Positions 30,310 through 44,330 of a stretch of DNA of 64,000 nucleotides are shown in pieces (positions within the stretch are counted from its first letter, which is position 1; every line of letters begins with the position of its first letter). The notes under the pieces were generated by a model. The model did not search any database and was not told the DNA's origin. It was given only the letters and a program-made list of their open reading frames with translations. A program made the position numbers and the translations under genes. The DNA comes from Saccharomycopsis fibuligera x Saccharomycopsis cf. fibuligera (taxonomy: Eukaryota > Ascomycota > Saccharomycetes > Ascoideales > Saccharomycopsidaceae). Location: positions 1,860,001-1,924,000 of the forward strand of contig CP012817.1 of the NCBI GenBank assembly GCA_001936135.1. Reading direction: 5' to 3'.

Positions 30310-32517
30310 CAACAACAACACCAACACCAACACCAACAGCAGCAGCATCCATTATCACAACACCAACAACATCAGCTACAGCAGCAACAGCATGAGCAGC
30401 AGCCTCAAGAACAGCAGCAACCATCGCAGGCCCAAGGTCAACATGGTAATTCTTCAGTGCAAAGTCAGGAAAATGAAAACGCGTCAAATAACGCGTCTTT
30501 GGGACCTCCAGTTGGTGATTTTAATACCCAAACTCATCATGCTCAACTTCAACAACACCAGCAACAACAACACCAACAACAACATGTTCAACAACAACAT
30601 GTTCAACAACAACAACCTCAACATCATCAACATCAGCATCAACAGCCTCAACAACAACATCAACAACAACAACAACAGCAGTCTCAACAACAACAACGAC
30701 AACAACAACAGCAGCAGTTGGCCACTCAAAATGCATACCAACAACTTTCTCAGCATAATCCTCACCAACATCCTGAATTGGCAGGTGGTATTGCCAACTT
30801 GAACACTAGTGAAGTCGCTACGTTAGTGGCCCAAGCTGCCACCACTGCTGGCTCATTTGTGACTAATCGTCCTCACGGAAAGATGTTTTCTAAAGAAGAG
30901 CATGAGGCTATTGAAAAATTTATATATGCTTATCGTCAGATCCATAAAATTTCCGAAAAGGATATTCGTAAAAGAATCTGGTCCAATACTAGAGTTAAAG
31001 ACAATTTTTGGGAGTCTCTACAAAAAGTATTGCCTCATAGAACTAGAGCTTCGGTGTATAAGCATGTTCGAAGAGCGTACCATATTTTTGCAGTGAGAGC
31101 TAAATGGTCTCCAGAAGATGATGCTAAATTAGGGGAATTAGCAAGAGAAAAAGAGGGCCAATGGAAAGCTATTGGGGAAATCATGGGAAGAATGCCCGAG
31201 GATTGCAGAGATAGATGGAGAAATTACGTGAAATGTGGTAATAATCGTGCACAAAATAAATGGTCAGAGGAAGAAGAAGATAAATTGAAAGGAATTATTC
31301 ATGAAATTTTTCAGAATAATCCACATAATCCTGTGATTAATTGGACAGTAGTTAGTGAAAAGATGGCTGGCCAACGTTCAAGAATCCAATGCCGTTACAA
31401 ATGGAACAAGTTGTTGAAAAGACAAGCAACTCTTAGAGCTTCTAATATGGATCAAGAAGATAGATTCTGGCTTGTTAGTAGATTGAAAGAATTACAATTT
31501 GAAGATGAATCACAAATCGAATGGGATGCATTAGCTTCATTACATCCAAGAAACTATTGGACCGGTAGTGATTTCAAGGTTTGTTTTGAAAAAATGAGAT
31601 CTTCAATCAAAGATTTTAAAAACAAAAAGATGGATGAAATTTGCAATAATTTAATGAGCGATTTGTATCATGGAGTCAGTCGTATTCAAGGCCCTCCAGC
31701 TGGACTGACAGTTATTGCTAATAATGATATTTTAAATGCTATTAACAGTGCTAAATTTGCTACTGCAGCAAATGGTAGTAACAACAATAATAGCAATGGT
31801 AGTAACAATAACAACAATGGTCATGTTCCATCATCTGAAGAAGCAGCAGCAGCGGCGGCCGCCGCTGCTGCTGCTGCCGCTGCCGCTGCCGCCGCTGCTA
31901 ATCCAAATCTTTTCGATATGAATCTGATTGTTGCTGAACAACAACAACACCATCAACAGCATAATCAACAAAACCAACAACAACAGCAGCAGCATCATCA
32001 GCTTACTCAACAAGAGCGCCAAGAAAGACAAGCACAACTTGCCGCGGTTCAAGCACAGGTTGCACAAGCAGCTCAAGTTGCTGCAGAACGTTCAATGGCT
32101 GCTCAAGCAGCAGAAGCAGTTGCTCAAGCTCAGGCACAAGCGCATGCTCAAGGTACTAATGGTGATAGTAATGAAATTGGTGATGGTCATATTGCAGTGA
32201 AGGAAGAAATTATTAAGCAAGCTGGTCAAGACCATCGCGAAAATAATGGCCAAGAGCATAACCAAAATAATAATGGTCAAGTTGATGGTAATATTGATGG
32301 TAGTCTTGGTGGTGGTAATGAAAGCATTAATCACAATAGTAACGATAATGATAATGATGAAGAGCAAAAGAAACAATTGCAAGAGCAACAGCAGCATGAA
32401 CATCAACAACATCAACAAGAAGGACAAGAACAAGGTGAACCTTCAGTTGATGATGTTAATTCGATTGCTAGTGCTGCTGTGGCAGCGGTTAGTAATGATA
32501 ATTACTTGTGGAGATGA
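29308..32517 (+). CDS. REB1: Myb-type general regulatory factor Reb1
   Basis: Reb1 binds DNA at Pol I terminators and many Pol II promoters, where it excludes nucleosomes and terminates transcription. The product is about 1069 residues. The N-terminal half is acidic and Asn-, Gln- and His-rich, including long mixed Q/H tracts at about 310-480. The DNA-binding region spans about 525-715. It has FSKEEHEAIEKFIYAY, then the Myb unit KWSPEDDAKLGELAREKEG with CRDRWRNYVKCG (about 599-650), then NKWSEEEEDKLKG with SRIQCRYKWNKLL. A run of about 21 Ala sits near 845-866, followed by further Gln-rich low-complexity sequence. It is larger than S. cerevisiae Reb1 (810) owing to those tracts. Nsi1 is the paralogue to consider, but Reb1 is the better match. 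The ATG is at 29308. Confidence 0.92.
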
Positions 32518-34388
32518 TTCTTTCCGATTGACAGTTCGTTTACAAGTCGGTTAATTGTTTTGCTTGCAGCAGTCATGATTCTTTGTTTTATCAAGCCAAA
32601 TTTACTGAAAATGCTTCATTGGGACATTATATGACTAACGTACTTAGAAAGTGGTGTTCTTGATCTATAAAAACGGTAGCCCTTTTTTATCGTAATGTAC
32701 TTTCGTTTACTATGTCAGTTTTTTACTTGTTTAAGTTGTATTCTTATTTTTTCCATTAACCTTTTATTTTTGTTTCATCAGCCTACTTTCTTATAACACT
32801 TTTATTTTGGTTTTAATTTTTTTTTTTTTTTGATTTACTTTGTTACCTTCTTACTCTTTATTTTTATATTTTATGTAAACTACAAGAATTGAATCTTATG
32901 TTGTGTATTTCTATAACATTTTCCTGTTAAACCATCATTTCTTTTTTATCGCAGTATTCTGTACCTCTCTGTGCTGTTATTTGTAAGTATTGCTAAAGTC
33001 TCCATTTGATAGCCCAATAATGATGAACATCATATGCATATCATTGCTTGCTGTAGAAAACCTTTTTTTCACTTTCGCTGGTGAAAGCTTTTTAGTAAAA
33101 ATCTTACTAAAGACCGCAGCTCTGCAGGTAATCAGCTGTAATTTTTCTTAGCTTTATTTGCTGTCAATACCATCGCATGCGTAGTAGGAATATTATACGC
33201 CACAATAACTTGTTCCAAATCTAACAAAGTTTTATGCCTATTTTATACACAGGAAATCCATGTTATCGTAACATTTAGAAAAAATCCTACCGAGTTTGTG
33301 CAGGAGCTTCTGATATTCATAGTTAGCAGTTTTGTAGCCTCTTGGCAAGATGGGACACGCCATTTCCTACATTTTTATGTGGTAAGGAAAAAGGCCTATA
33401 GAAACAAACCAAACCAAACCAGATGACTCCGGAAACAACCTCCAGGAGTGCAAACGAGTTAGTGCTAAAAGCAAGGGATAGCAGGATGTCGAACTTTGCC
33501 AGCAATGTAATTTCAAACCTGTCAAGATTAATGTATTTGATTGTCGGTCAGAAATGATGATCGTTAATTTCCTTTCGGAGATCAGACACTACTGAAGACT
33601 TGCAAACTCGGAGATGCGAACAAAGATGAATGGGTAAACTTTTAAACGAATTAAAAAAAAAAAAAATCCAGGGCATTACTCTGTGAAGTTTTCACCACCA
33701 TAAAAGTAGCTCAAAAGACGGGATGAAAAGGAGCTTACGGCATTTTCAAGTTGGTTTTCTCAACAGCTCAACTGGTTCACTCAAATCAAGACCACAGTTC
33801 AAGAATTAGATAAGTTGATTATGCTTTTGAGAACATAACTTGTTTGTGCTTTAGAACGTAAATATTCTCCTTGAACCAATAAAGTCTGGTGAATATTGAG
33901 CAAGCTTCATGTGCTTTTTTTCAGATGTTGCATATTCGTTAAAAATGCAGCGCGCAGATTCTGTGAAGCGCGATACATTCATTGATCGTCAACACTGGGG
34001 TAAATCTTTGAGCTTTTAGTGACATCATGCGACAATTACCATAAGAATCGTTTATTCAAATTACGTTCTACCAAAGAGCGTTTATTGCTACAAACACATA
34101 AGTTAGGTGTATTTGACTAACTCCATTTGTGACTTGGTCAGTGGACATACACATTACTCTTATTTTTTACTTTTTTTTTTTTTCGTGAAAAAATAGAGAC
34201 TAAAGATCTGGTCCAAGTGTAACTTCGGAGGTTGGTTTACGACGCAAAAGAGATGGATTTAAATTAAGGGACAACAAGATCAACATTAAGTTTTTCAATA
34301 TGTCCAGTTCGGATGTCTGTGAATGTTTGTCTGATTGCTAGTACTTTCTTCCGCGCCGCAAATCCAAGTCCTCTAAATAACATTACTA

Positions 34389-34583
34389 ATGTATAGAACT
34401 ACAGCGCCGAAGATGAAAGAAAACTATTACCAAATTTTTAAGAGCAACTGTATCTTGGTGATTGCTACTTGTGCATTATATGCTATGCAAGAGACTTTGG
34501 TGATGACTTTCAAACAATACAAGTTAAGGCCTCTTTTAAACCCGAAGATCAATAGATTATTAATTCTTATAAGGTGCAATTGA
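34389..34583 (+). CDS. Possible small single-pass membrane protein (64 codons)
   Basis: The ATG ORF begins MYRTTAPKMKENYYQIFK and has one hydrophobic segment (CILVIATCALYAM, about residues 20-33) followed by a basic tail. It resembles small mitochondrial or ER membrane subunits in layout only. A TACTAAT followed by GTATAG lies just at its start, as at the 3' end of an intron, but no donor was found nearby. It may equally be chance. Confidence 0.2.
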   Translation: MYRTTAPKMKENYYQIFKSNCILVIATCALYAMQETLVMTFKQYKLRPLLNPKINRLLILIRCN

Positions 34584-35169
34584 ACGCTATACGCGCGCCT
34601 TGTTCGTCATGTTATTATGCACACGCACACGCAAAAAACAAAAAAAACAAAAAAACAAAATTAGGTTTTTAGATTGGCAATAAAAAGATCGAAGTTATAA
34701 CTTCCAACTGGACAGCCAAAAAAGTTCTCAAAGCATGATTAACAAATTTTGGTATGTCTGTGATGTAACTATTAATTTGTAAAAAAAATTTTTCAGCACA
34801 TACTGCTTCCTTATTGTCACTGTATATATGCTGAAAACAGGAAGATACGGTATGGTACCCACAAGGTAAGATAAGCTGCACTGTGTATCTGTATCGCAGC
34901 ATTTTTTTTTTCTTGCGGAAACGTTTCTCTTTTCAAAAGTTTGTTGAAAATTTTAATTAAACAAAAGTTTAATTTCACGCACGTGTTTATGAACTGTAAC
35001 AGCAACAGTGATTGAACACTAAAGACTGTGGCATAAGCTTTCCAGATATCAAGATATATATCTATCGACGATATTTTTGAATTAATGCCGCGACATAAGA
35101 ATCTGAAAACTTTCAGAAAAGCAATTGTGGAGTCCAGAGCGGCGTATTGGCTATTATCTTTTTTTTTTT

Positions 35170-35173
<4 letters not shown>

Positions 35174-35203
<30 letters not shown>
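35174..35203. repeat. (TA)n microsatellite
   Basis: About 15 TA units, bordered by T runs on the left. Confidence 0.85.
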
Positions 35204-35205
<2 letters not shown>

Positions 35206-38200
35206 CCTTTTATTCTTTTGCTGGAATCAGAAAAAGGTTTTACATGTACGTCATATATATTTGGCTTGAGACTTATAATAGAAATAGTACAGGAAAGTAA
35301 AAAAGCACAAAAAATAAAATAGAAAGCAAGCAAGTAAATGCAGCTGGCCCTTTGGCTAGTCCACTGGTTCTTGAGAAACACAAGAAAAATGTTCTTTCAA
35401 TGATCAGCTAAAAATCTACTTTTCAATTCGGGATCTATAATAATATTAATGGTTCAGTTTCGCGTTTATAGCCATATATGTATAACCACCCAGATAAAAA
35501 CTTTGGCGTATGGTTACCTCTAAGCTCTTCAAGGATTTGTCATCTTTATTCATTAAAATTCTCGAAAATTTGCGTAACAAAAGTGGACAACAAAAACCTT
35601 TATATTACAAAAACCTTATTTGAAAGCTTAATCATCTATTGAGAGAATGTAAAAAGTGGATAAAGTAGAAATGATCAAGTACAATTGCTGATATAGTATG
35701 AAAATCTAAACCAAAAAGGCAAAAAGAAACCTTTATTAGGAATTTTAAATTTTGTAAATCATGTAAAAGCTTAAAAAAACAATTATACAATAACATCAAA
35801 CTTTAACTTCATTTTCTTATTAAACCAATGTTATTTTTGCATACCAGCTCTTCTTCCCTTATATTGGAATCCTTGACAAGTGTATATGGCAATTCTGGCA
35901 GCCTGTAGGCTTCTATTGCCAAACTCAATTGAATCTTACTGCTTGTCAAAGTATCAATTACAGATCCTTGAAGTTAAAATTAGACAGTATCTTTAACAAT
36001 AGGACGCTCAACGTTACAATCAAAAGCTGCCAGCAATCGTAAGTTAAATTTTGTTGTTTATTTTTTCTCTTTTAATCCTTACTTTTTCTTTTAGTCTTTA
36101 GCCTTTTAATTGTGTCTTTTGTTTTTTACATACTCGTCGTTTCCAATCAAATATTTTCGCTAACTGAGAACTCGTTTTAGGTGGCATGCTTTGGTTGTGT
36201 ACAGCTCGTAAAAATGAAGTGGCTGAATGAAGCACATATACATTGCGATTTGATTGCTATGTATTAATTAGAAGCATGTGTCAAAGCGTTGAAATGCAAG
36301 TGGAAGACGCTGCCTTTTTTGAAGACTATGTCACTATTAATAAATAGATGAAGAGACATGTTTCTGTTGCACAAGAGAGCTTATGTTTGTTTTATGTTGC
36401 TGTTGAAAAAAAGGCTCAAACTAAACTGAAAGTGGTGAGAGACTGTTTTAATACTACTGGAATAAAATTTCAACTGAAGCAAAATACAAAAGGTGCTGAA
36501 AAGACTTGAACAAATAATTCTGGTTTCACAGAATGTACGCCTTATCAGATAATAGTATTAATAGAATATGATTTCCAAACCTTGTGTAAAAGATACAGCA
36601 ATACAATTGATGCATGTTCATGTAATATTTCGTGTATATAAAGAATTATGCAGCATCGTGCAGTGGACAATAAAAAAGCAAGATTAATCAATCTCTAAAA
36701 CCTCCCAAATAACACTCTATGTGTGTGAATATATGTAGAAGTTGCACTTTGCAATTTTTGAAATTTGTTGAAAGCTAAAATTAATTTAAAATAAGGAATT
36801 GTCTAATCATGTAACAATAATGTTTTACCTTCAACTCAATCCAAACGGATAATCTCGGAAATTTTTGACTGGAGAAAACATAGTGCGCAAAATAAGGTTG
36901 TATTTCTGATTGTGACATCCTAAGTTGCTGAATTCAAAAACCATATTATTTTTGCTTTTACTCGCGTGGATTTCCCTACTCTCGTAAGGCTGTACAGGTT
37001 AGATTTACGTTGCGGTTGCACGGTTTTTGAGTTTTTGCATAGTGATTTGTTAGCTTTTTCAAAAACCGAACTTAAATAATTGGTAGTAAACATACTTAGA
37101 CAAATACGTAACGTGGGTGCGACGGTCATAGCGATATAGTTTCCAAAAAAACACGCTTAAAAAATACTACTGTAAAATAAATTTGTTTTTTAATAACCCG
37201 CCGAAACACTCATAAATGAACTTACACATAATTAGGCCATGGCGTTCTCTTCAAAGGACCCAAAGTGGAATGTGTATAAAATTTTCAGCTAATAGGTTTT
37301 TGTAGGGTGTGCAACTGTGGATAAATGAATTAGACTGTTTAAGTTTCAATTAAATGCAAGTTAAATGACGAAACTAATTTGGTTTCTGGCATTCTTCAAA
37401 GACCTTCCTAGACCCCGAAACTTTTATTCCACAGTTTTTTTTTTTTGATGTTGTAGTATTAAAGATGGAATTTTGCGCAATGCTTAGTATTTGCTAGAAA
37501 CGATTTCTCAAACAAATTTAAATAATAGTAATTCCTTTTGTTTGAAAAATTGCTTAAAAAAGCAATTTTTTACTCGCTATTTTTATTTCTTTTTTCACAA
37601 ATGTTTTGTGCTGACATTGAATGTCTGAAAAAGTGAATTAACTCGTTATGAATTTAACATTTGACTGTGCTTGTTTACGACAACCTCAAGCAGAAGTTTA
37701 AACTCTTCGATAAAGGTCTCCTATTGTTGTCCATAGTTATGTATATAATTTGGTCTATAGTCTGTTCCGCTCGTGCTTGTTGAAACGGGTAACGGCTTAG
37801 CAAAATGTAACGGTTGTTTATCTTCTGCTAGCTTAACGAATTAAATTATTACGACTCATGAAAATGTTACTAAAAGGCATGCCATTTCACTTACGTCACA
37901 ATTTAACTGAGAGTCGGAGACCCCTTTTTTACAATCCCAATGGCATATTTCTATGGCATTTAATTACTGGGACTTAGCTTATGTAATAGTGAGTGCCGAT
38001 GAAGGAAAACCTACTTCTTTTGAGACTAGCCACCTAGCTACTTTCCTCACTGGTGTATAGCTTTTTTTGCAAACTAAAATTTAACATGGACTGTTCAGCC
38101 GCAAGGGGAGGCATAGTCAAAACTGCTAACGAGTCGATCTTTTAGACAGTACCGTTAATTGCTAACATAAAGTAGCGTAGTATGTGAAGGTAGCAGAGAA

Positions 38201-41200
38201 AGAATAAAGTTCTACTGAAAACAATAGTTCCGCCACAACACTCACCGGTATTAATTTACGCCTTTCTTCTTCTCTTCCTAATGAAGAAGACCACCACTTT
38301 GCTATACATCAACCATCGCAAGACGGATCTCGCAGTAAACAACGGGTATTCAACTACACTCATTGACAGTGAGTTACACAAGAACCATTTGTTTTGCATA
38401 GCTAGTTTGAACCGAATGCAGGCAGCAGTTTTTCAAAACACGTCTATAAGCTTGAACATTAAGCTAAAATATAGACAGATAAGCTGCCGCAGCAGTTTGT
38501 CGCTTTTCATTCCAAAGAACAGGGCCGGCCCAGCCCAGCGAAACTACACTTTAAACCGCTGGTTGACTGCCATGTTACGGCAGCAGGCTTCTTCAAACAG
38601 CTTCTTGCTCAATAATAGTAAATTCACCTTTTTAACGATGATCTGACCCTACAGCGCAGCAAGACAGTGGTACTTTAAAGTTTAATAGTCTACAGATGCT
38701 AGATGCAGCTAAATTTGGCGGGTGCATATTGATGTATCGTCATGCTTGGCGCCTAAAATTGCATCAATAAACTCTTCTTGAACATCAGTTGAGTATTATA
38801 ATAGACAATAATATATCTATAGATCTATATATACAGCGCTCTCTATTGATGCAATTCCATGTCTGTATATGTGATGACTTAAATGTCTGTATTGATTACG
38901 CTTTGGTAAAAACAATCGCAATTTATGTTTTGATTTACAAATATGGGTAGCTATACAGCCGGGAACAGCTATCGCACGCTCCGCGTGATAATTAGCGCAA
39001 TCTGTATTCCTTCCATATATGGCCACGGTATGGAGCTTTGTGACACTTTTCTAAACTCGGAGAGCAGCAGTGGGCAGTTCTGAACCTTTCGTTCTCAGCA
39101 GCTCGAAAAGCCGACGAGCTACCTTAAAAGTGGGCTGCACTTCACTATAAGCTACGGCCTATAATCTCTGTTCGTGCAGCAATTTTTTTCAGGAACAACT
39201 TAGGAGGTTAGAGTGATTCATTTTAGCGGCTTCAGTTCCGCTGTGGGCGGTGTGCTTGCTTCCAGGCTATTCGTGGGTTTAAGAACTAATTTGGAAATAA
39301 AATAATCACAGATGGGGCGGGTATTCCAGCTTGGAATGTCTCAAACCGTAACAGCGTGACTGCACCAAGGCCATCCTGGAGGCCGGACCCAGAGCCAAAC
39401 GTGTCTAGTTATGACATCCCCCGCTTCTTTCTTTTTGGCGCGGTACCAAACCTATAGCGTAAAACAATCGTAAATATCATCGTTACTGCTACCTGATTAT
39501 AATTGCCAGTTAGGCTGTTGTAGAAATACGAGGCTGAATAAAAAGGAATTTTTCAAGTTGTTACCGCCTGAAATGCAACTGTTTAATTGCGAGCGTTTTT
39601 CATTATTGTTGCATCCGTTTTTCAAAACCAAAAATGTAGTCTCGCAGATTTACGACTTCGATCTCCACAACACAAACCTAAAAAGTCAGATATCATGAAG
39701 GATGGAATATGTGTAATGAAACGAAGTCAAATAAGTCTGCTGTATACCCTATGCCCGGTGGCTTTGCAACTGGAGCGTGCCAACCGTGTTGAATCTGGCA
39801 CGCTGACATGTAGCTGTAGCTGTGAGTACAGGAAATTGTCTTGACTATGTTGTGCTAGCCATATTGCGCACCAATAGTTGAGGAAGCCAATTTCACGTCC
39901 AAAGTAAACTCATATACAAATTGCAGCTCAACCACACGTTTTAGTGCCCTCTTTTTTGAGTTTCTTGGCTCTATTTCGTAAACAACAACACGCTACTCGC
40001 ATTCGCAGAACCTTTGAAGTTGCTTTTTGTCTCCAGAAAACAATCTGGTCTACCTTCACATGTTCTCCCCCTGCTTTTCCCCCTTACCGGGCAGCTTGTA
40101 TTTGAGCGAGGTGGTCTCCGCCTCACAGTGAGCTTTTCGGGTGTAGTATATCGACAGACTCCGCTGGGAGGCCTCCAACAGAAAATGCGCAAATTTTTTC
40201 CCAGCGCAACACAGGTTCAGTGTTGCCCCACTGGTTAGCTACTCTGGTGTCTCAGCCAGCCTGCCAACCGTTGATTCTGTTGGCTGAGAAACATCAAATG
40301 AACGTTTTGCTTCCATTGTCTCAGACAGTAGATTAGCATACGGCCAGCGACATCGGAAACTCGTAATTGCAGCGTGTTTTGTTCATGTTCACCGCTCACC
40401 TCTGCTTTTGTGGCACATGTTTGAGGCTTGAGAAAGCTTTGTCAGAAGGCAAAAGACAGCACCAGCAAATTCTACGTGACAACAAAAACGCTGTAGCAAA
40501 AACAAATCTGCGCGTAAGCTAGTACTCCGATTACTGCTGTTATCGCCAGGAAATTTTAAGCAAAGCGAGAAGCGAGCTATCGAATAGAATTCTATTGCAG
40601 TCGTGCGGTGTCTCCCGCTATGACACACTAGCCCAGTAGCTCGCGATTGTTTACTACCCGAGCCTACAGATTTTCTGCTGTGCTTGTGCTTCTCTTGCTT
40701 GATGTTGCGCAGTACGTGGCGTATTGCATGCACCATTGCAGCCCACGTATGTATCTCGATGTCCGGATATGTACACATGCGCGCGTGCGAAGCGCAGTGT
40801 TGATGGTCTGTGACCAATGCAGCTGCTGCGGCTGCCTAGTACTCCGTCCACAATTGAGATTATTGCTCGCTCGCTCGCCAGCTGTCCGTGGCTCTGGCAA
40901 GTAGAAAAAGCACAAACCTATTAACATACTGATGCATGCAGGATTGCGCATTATAGGCAGAAAAGGAAGTTACGAGACGGTTTTTCAAGGACCGAGACCT
41001 CAATTTCGAAACCAAGAACGGCCCAAGTAGCAAGCAGCGAGCGGCAAGTGGCATTTGGCATTTGGCTTTTGGCTTTCACAGCGGCGAACAAGGAACGGCA
41101 AAATTACACTGTACTAGTGAGATCCGAAGATTACTGCGCTCAAGTATTTTGCAAATTTGTTCGATGAATCGCTTGCTTCGTTGAGGTAAAGTTCTCCAGA

Positions 41201-42067
41201 GAATGTATTCGTTGCCCGCGTGGACAATCCGGTGCTGTACTTCTGCCAGAGGCGGCTGTTTACAGAAACGATGCTTTCGGCGGAAGAACGCAGGCACGGG
41301 GCTCCGTAACCGGGCGCTCTCCGGGACCGCTGCCTGTCATGTTGGCAAACAGAATACGTCCATTTTGCGCCAAAAGCCTTTTTTGAAAAGAAGCAATCGC
41401 GCCCAGCAGAGGTTCGTTTGAGGCCCACAACACAGGCCAGCGGAAAGGCCCGTGCGGACTTGGTTGTTCGAAAATATCAAACCAGCACATGCAATTAAAT
41501 GTTCCCGGCAATGTAAAATTAGCGTCCGCTTCACAGGCCCAACCCGCTAGTGACGATTGAAACTTTCTTAGTGACAATAATGGTAGATTGGCCGGTTATG
41601 ATACCAGCAGACAACTTGGGAGCGCACAATGTAGAGATGCAACTGCACATCTAAAACGTAAGCTTTAGCTTTTTTCCAGAGAAGAGTTTGATGAGCTGCG
41701 CTAACAGCAGCTACCTCAATTGCGGGTGCTGAATCACAAGGACGCTACTTTGACCGAGTGCCTCATAACTTGTTTCGCCGTATTTATGTGATTGACACAG
41801 TCAGCTTTCTCTTGCTCAGCTGGAGTTGAGTTGGTGTGCACAGCTTCTATTCTCCGGACGCTTTGCAGCCCGCAGCCCGCAACACTAGGCGGCTGTTGTC
41901 ACTATCTGTTTGCTGCTTTAGCAGGAGGACGTCATATGATTTTCGCACACCGCATTTTCATTCACTCAAGTAACTGCGAGTACTCAAGACTGTACAGACA
42001 TGAGGGCTTTCCACTGCTAGTCCCAGACCGGTCGGTGCCTTCTCAAGCACCAAGCCCGTATTCAAAA

Positions 42068-42111
42068 TAAATAAATAAATAAATAAATAAAAAAAAAAAA
42101 AAAAAAAAAAA
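42068..42111. repeat. (AAAT)n followed by an A23 run
   Basis: About five AAAT units merge into a homopolymer of 23 A. Confidence 0.85.
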
Positions 42112-43398
42112 CTTTTTAGGCTTGCTTGGTGTATAATAAGTCACAACTTTTTGTTCACTTAGCTAACTGTGTGAGGGCCTACATCTCTAATCTCAATTTT
42201 CTTCACTAACGCAGGCGCAGGAACTGTTGTCTTAGTTGTCAAACGCCAATCTTTCGTACTAAAACAGAAAGAAATCCACTAAAACTATAGACTTCAAACT
42301 TTAGCTTGGCCACATCACAGATTAGGTAACAACTGGAAACAAATCAAGCCTGCACAGGAGTGATCGCGATCAATAGCCCATTGATGTCTCAAACAGTGAG
42401 CTTCCATGCAAAAATTTTCAAAACTCCCGGCAGCTTTACTTGCGCTTGTACTGCCCTGCAATAAAGCATTGTGTGTGTATCAATATGAGGTGTGTGTTAA
42501 TTGCGTATCAGGTTAATAGTAATGTGACGAAGAGGCTCGCTGCCTATGGGCACAACAAAATTAGGAACTGTTTGGCTAATATTTTGCATGTCAATGAGAG
42601 CACAGTTGGGTGCGAGTAGAACATATGAGCAGCTATGATTGTCTTCCAGTGAGGAAAGGATAATGAAGGTTTGCACTTTTTCTTTGCAGCTGTTTTGGCG
42701 CACAATTACTTTGCCAATCTTTTTCACCTGTCTTGTTATTTTGAGATGATGTACTTACTCTGTTTATGACTCTTAACTTTCTCCCCTATGACACGCTACG
42801 GAACAGGGCGCTGCGTGGCAGATGATGTGCCTGCACTGTGGAACAAAAACACAACACAACACAACACAACACAACAAAACAAAACAAAAAAACAAAACAA
42901 AACAAAAAAACAAAAAAAAAAAAAAAAAAAAAAAGGTACCAAGAAACTTACCGAAAACCACTGTAGCTGATTGGGTGCAAACCCCGGAAGGTGAATAAAA
43001 AGCCGGAAGAGGAAGCTAAAGATGAAAATAAAAACAACAACAAACAACAAAAACAAAACACAGATAAACAGATAAAATAGAAGCGCTATTGCCGGCAACA
43101 AAGCTACAGCGTAGCTGCTGTTCTTTTACAAGACATCACTAATTAGACTTCACCGCCATATCTGGTAACAGATCTCGAATTCCTTGACACAAAAAACCTA
43201 CATATTATGGTCCGGAGACTCTATCAAGTGAAATCACCGAGAACGGGGGAGCTGCAACTACATATTTGGTAACTAGCACAGATAAGCCAGCTAATTAAAT
43301 ATGAATTGCACCAATTCCACAAACACTTTCCCCCCATAATGGCCTTCATATCAAAATCAATCGTAGAGCAATCCAGTTCATTCTGTCAATACAGCCTG

Positions 43399-43437
43399 AC
43401 ACAGAGAGCAGCACTTCTAGCGGGCTGCTCTCTGTGT
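43399..43437. repeat. Inverted repeat with 14-bp perfect stem
   Basis: ACACAGAGAGCAGC and its exact reverse complement are separated by 11 nt (ACTTCTAGCGG). No T run follows. Confidence 0.85.
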
Positions 43438-44330
43438 GAGTACAAGAGGGGTGCTTCGGAGTGCATGCAAATTTACATGCGAAGGAATGCGATGTGGAAA
43501 ACAGCACTCTGCAAAAACCAAAGCAGCCCATAGATAGCGTCTGCCGGAGCTAACGCATTCTGCACATACTTGGTGCGCAATGCAGCACTAACATCGCATA
43601 CAGCCAACAGCACATACTATCGCATGCTTCGCATCTCTTTTGGCACTGCATCTACCTGCAAGGTATGTAGATTTTTATCAAGACGTTGGTGGTGCGATGC
43701 GTATGCAAGGTGTCGAGCATAATTTTCCTGCATAATTAGACGCTTTTGATGCGCTGCACAACTTGAATTCCTACTGAGCAATGTAAGTTACAAACTGTAG
43801 AGCAAGCCTCTAGGGTTAGTTTGCAGATATGCCTTAGAAAATAGAATTAATGGCTGAATACACTGGATGCATCGAAACTTTATTCTTTTTTAGGCCCGGC
43901 TCTAATTCTACTCTGCATATCGCTTTGAAATTATTTTTCCAGGCTTTCACCAACCACTCCCAGGAGTAAGCTATAGTGTTGCACTTGACTGTTATTGTGT
44001 GTGTAGGTCTACTTCTCTGCATGCAGGTGTATATATTGGGATGCATATTTTATTTAAAAGGAACACGACAAATCTACATTAATCCATTCACATCCACATT
44101 ACATATATATACCATGCCGTTCCTCTAATTTTTCTCTCCAAATATTTTGACCTTCTCCCTTGACATACATCAACCAGAATTCCAAGAACATCGATCAGCT
44201 TTCGATTCTCTTATTCTCTTATCGTTCTCTCTACAGACTCTGTTTTCCTTCTTTCTCTTGTTATTCTTCTTTACGTTCTTTCGCTACCTCATCCACTTGG
44301 CTATATACATACTACAAGTCATCTAATCAA

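Larger units (their letters stand above)
32518..44330. other. 11.8-kb gene-poor region upstream of the DUF8032 regulator
   Basis: No ORF here looks convincingly coding. The longest ATG ORF, 121 codons at 38281, lacks recognisable features. To about 38.2 kb the DNA is very AT-rich, with T runs and a (TA) array at 35174-35203. From about 38.2 to 43.8 kb it is visibly richer in GC. Noted structures are a 14-bp-stem inverted repeat at 43399-43437, an (AAAT)n/A23 tract at 42068-42111 and an A23 tract at 42912-42934. TATA-like ACATATATATACC lies at about 44103-44115. I cannot exclude unannotated non-coding RNAs. Confidence 0.6.

Noticed and set aside
38281-38646. 121-codon ATG ORF in the desert
   Set aside because: No domain, signal or codon character. 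Consistent with a chance ORF in a GC-richer patch.
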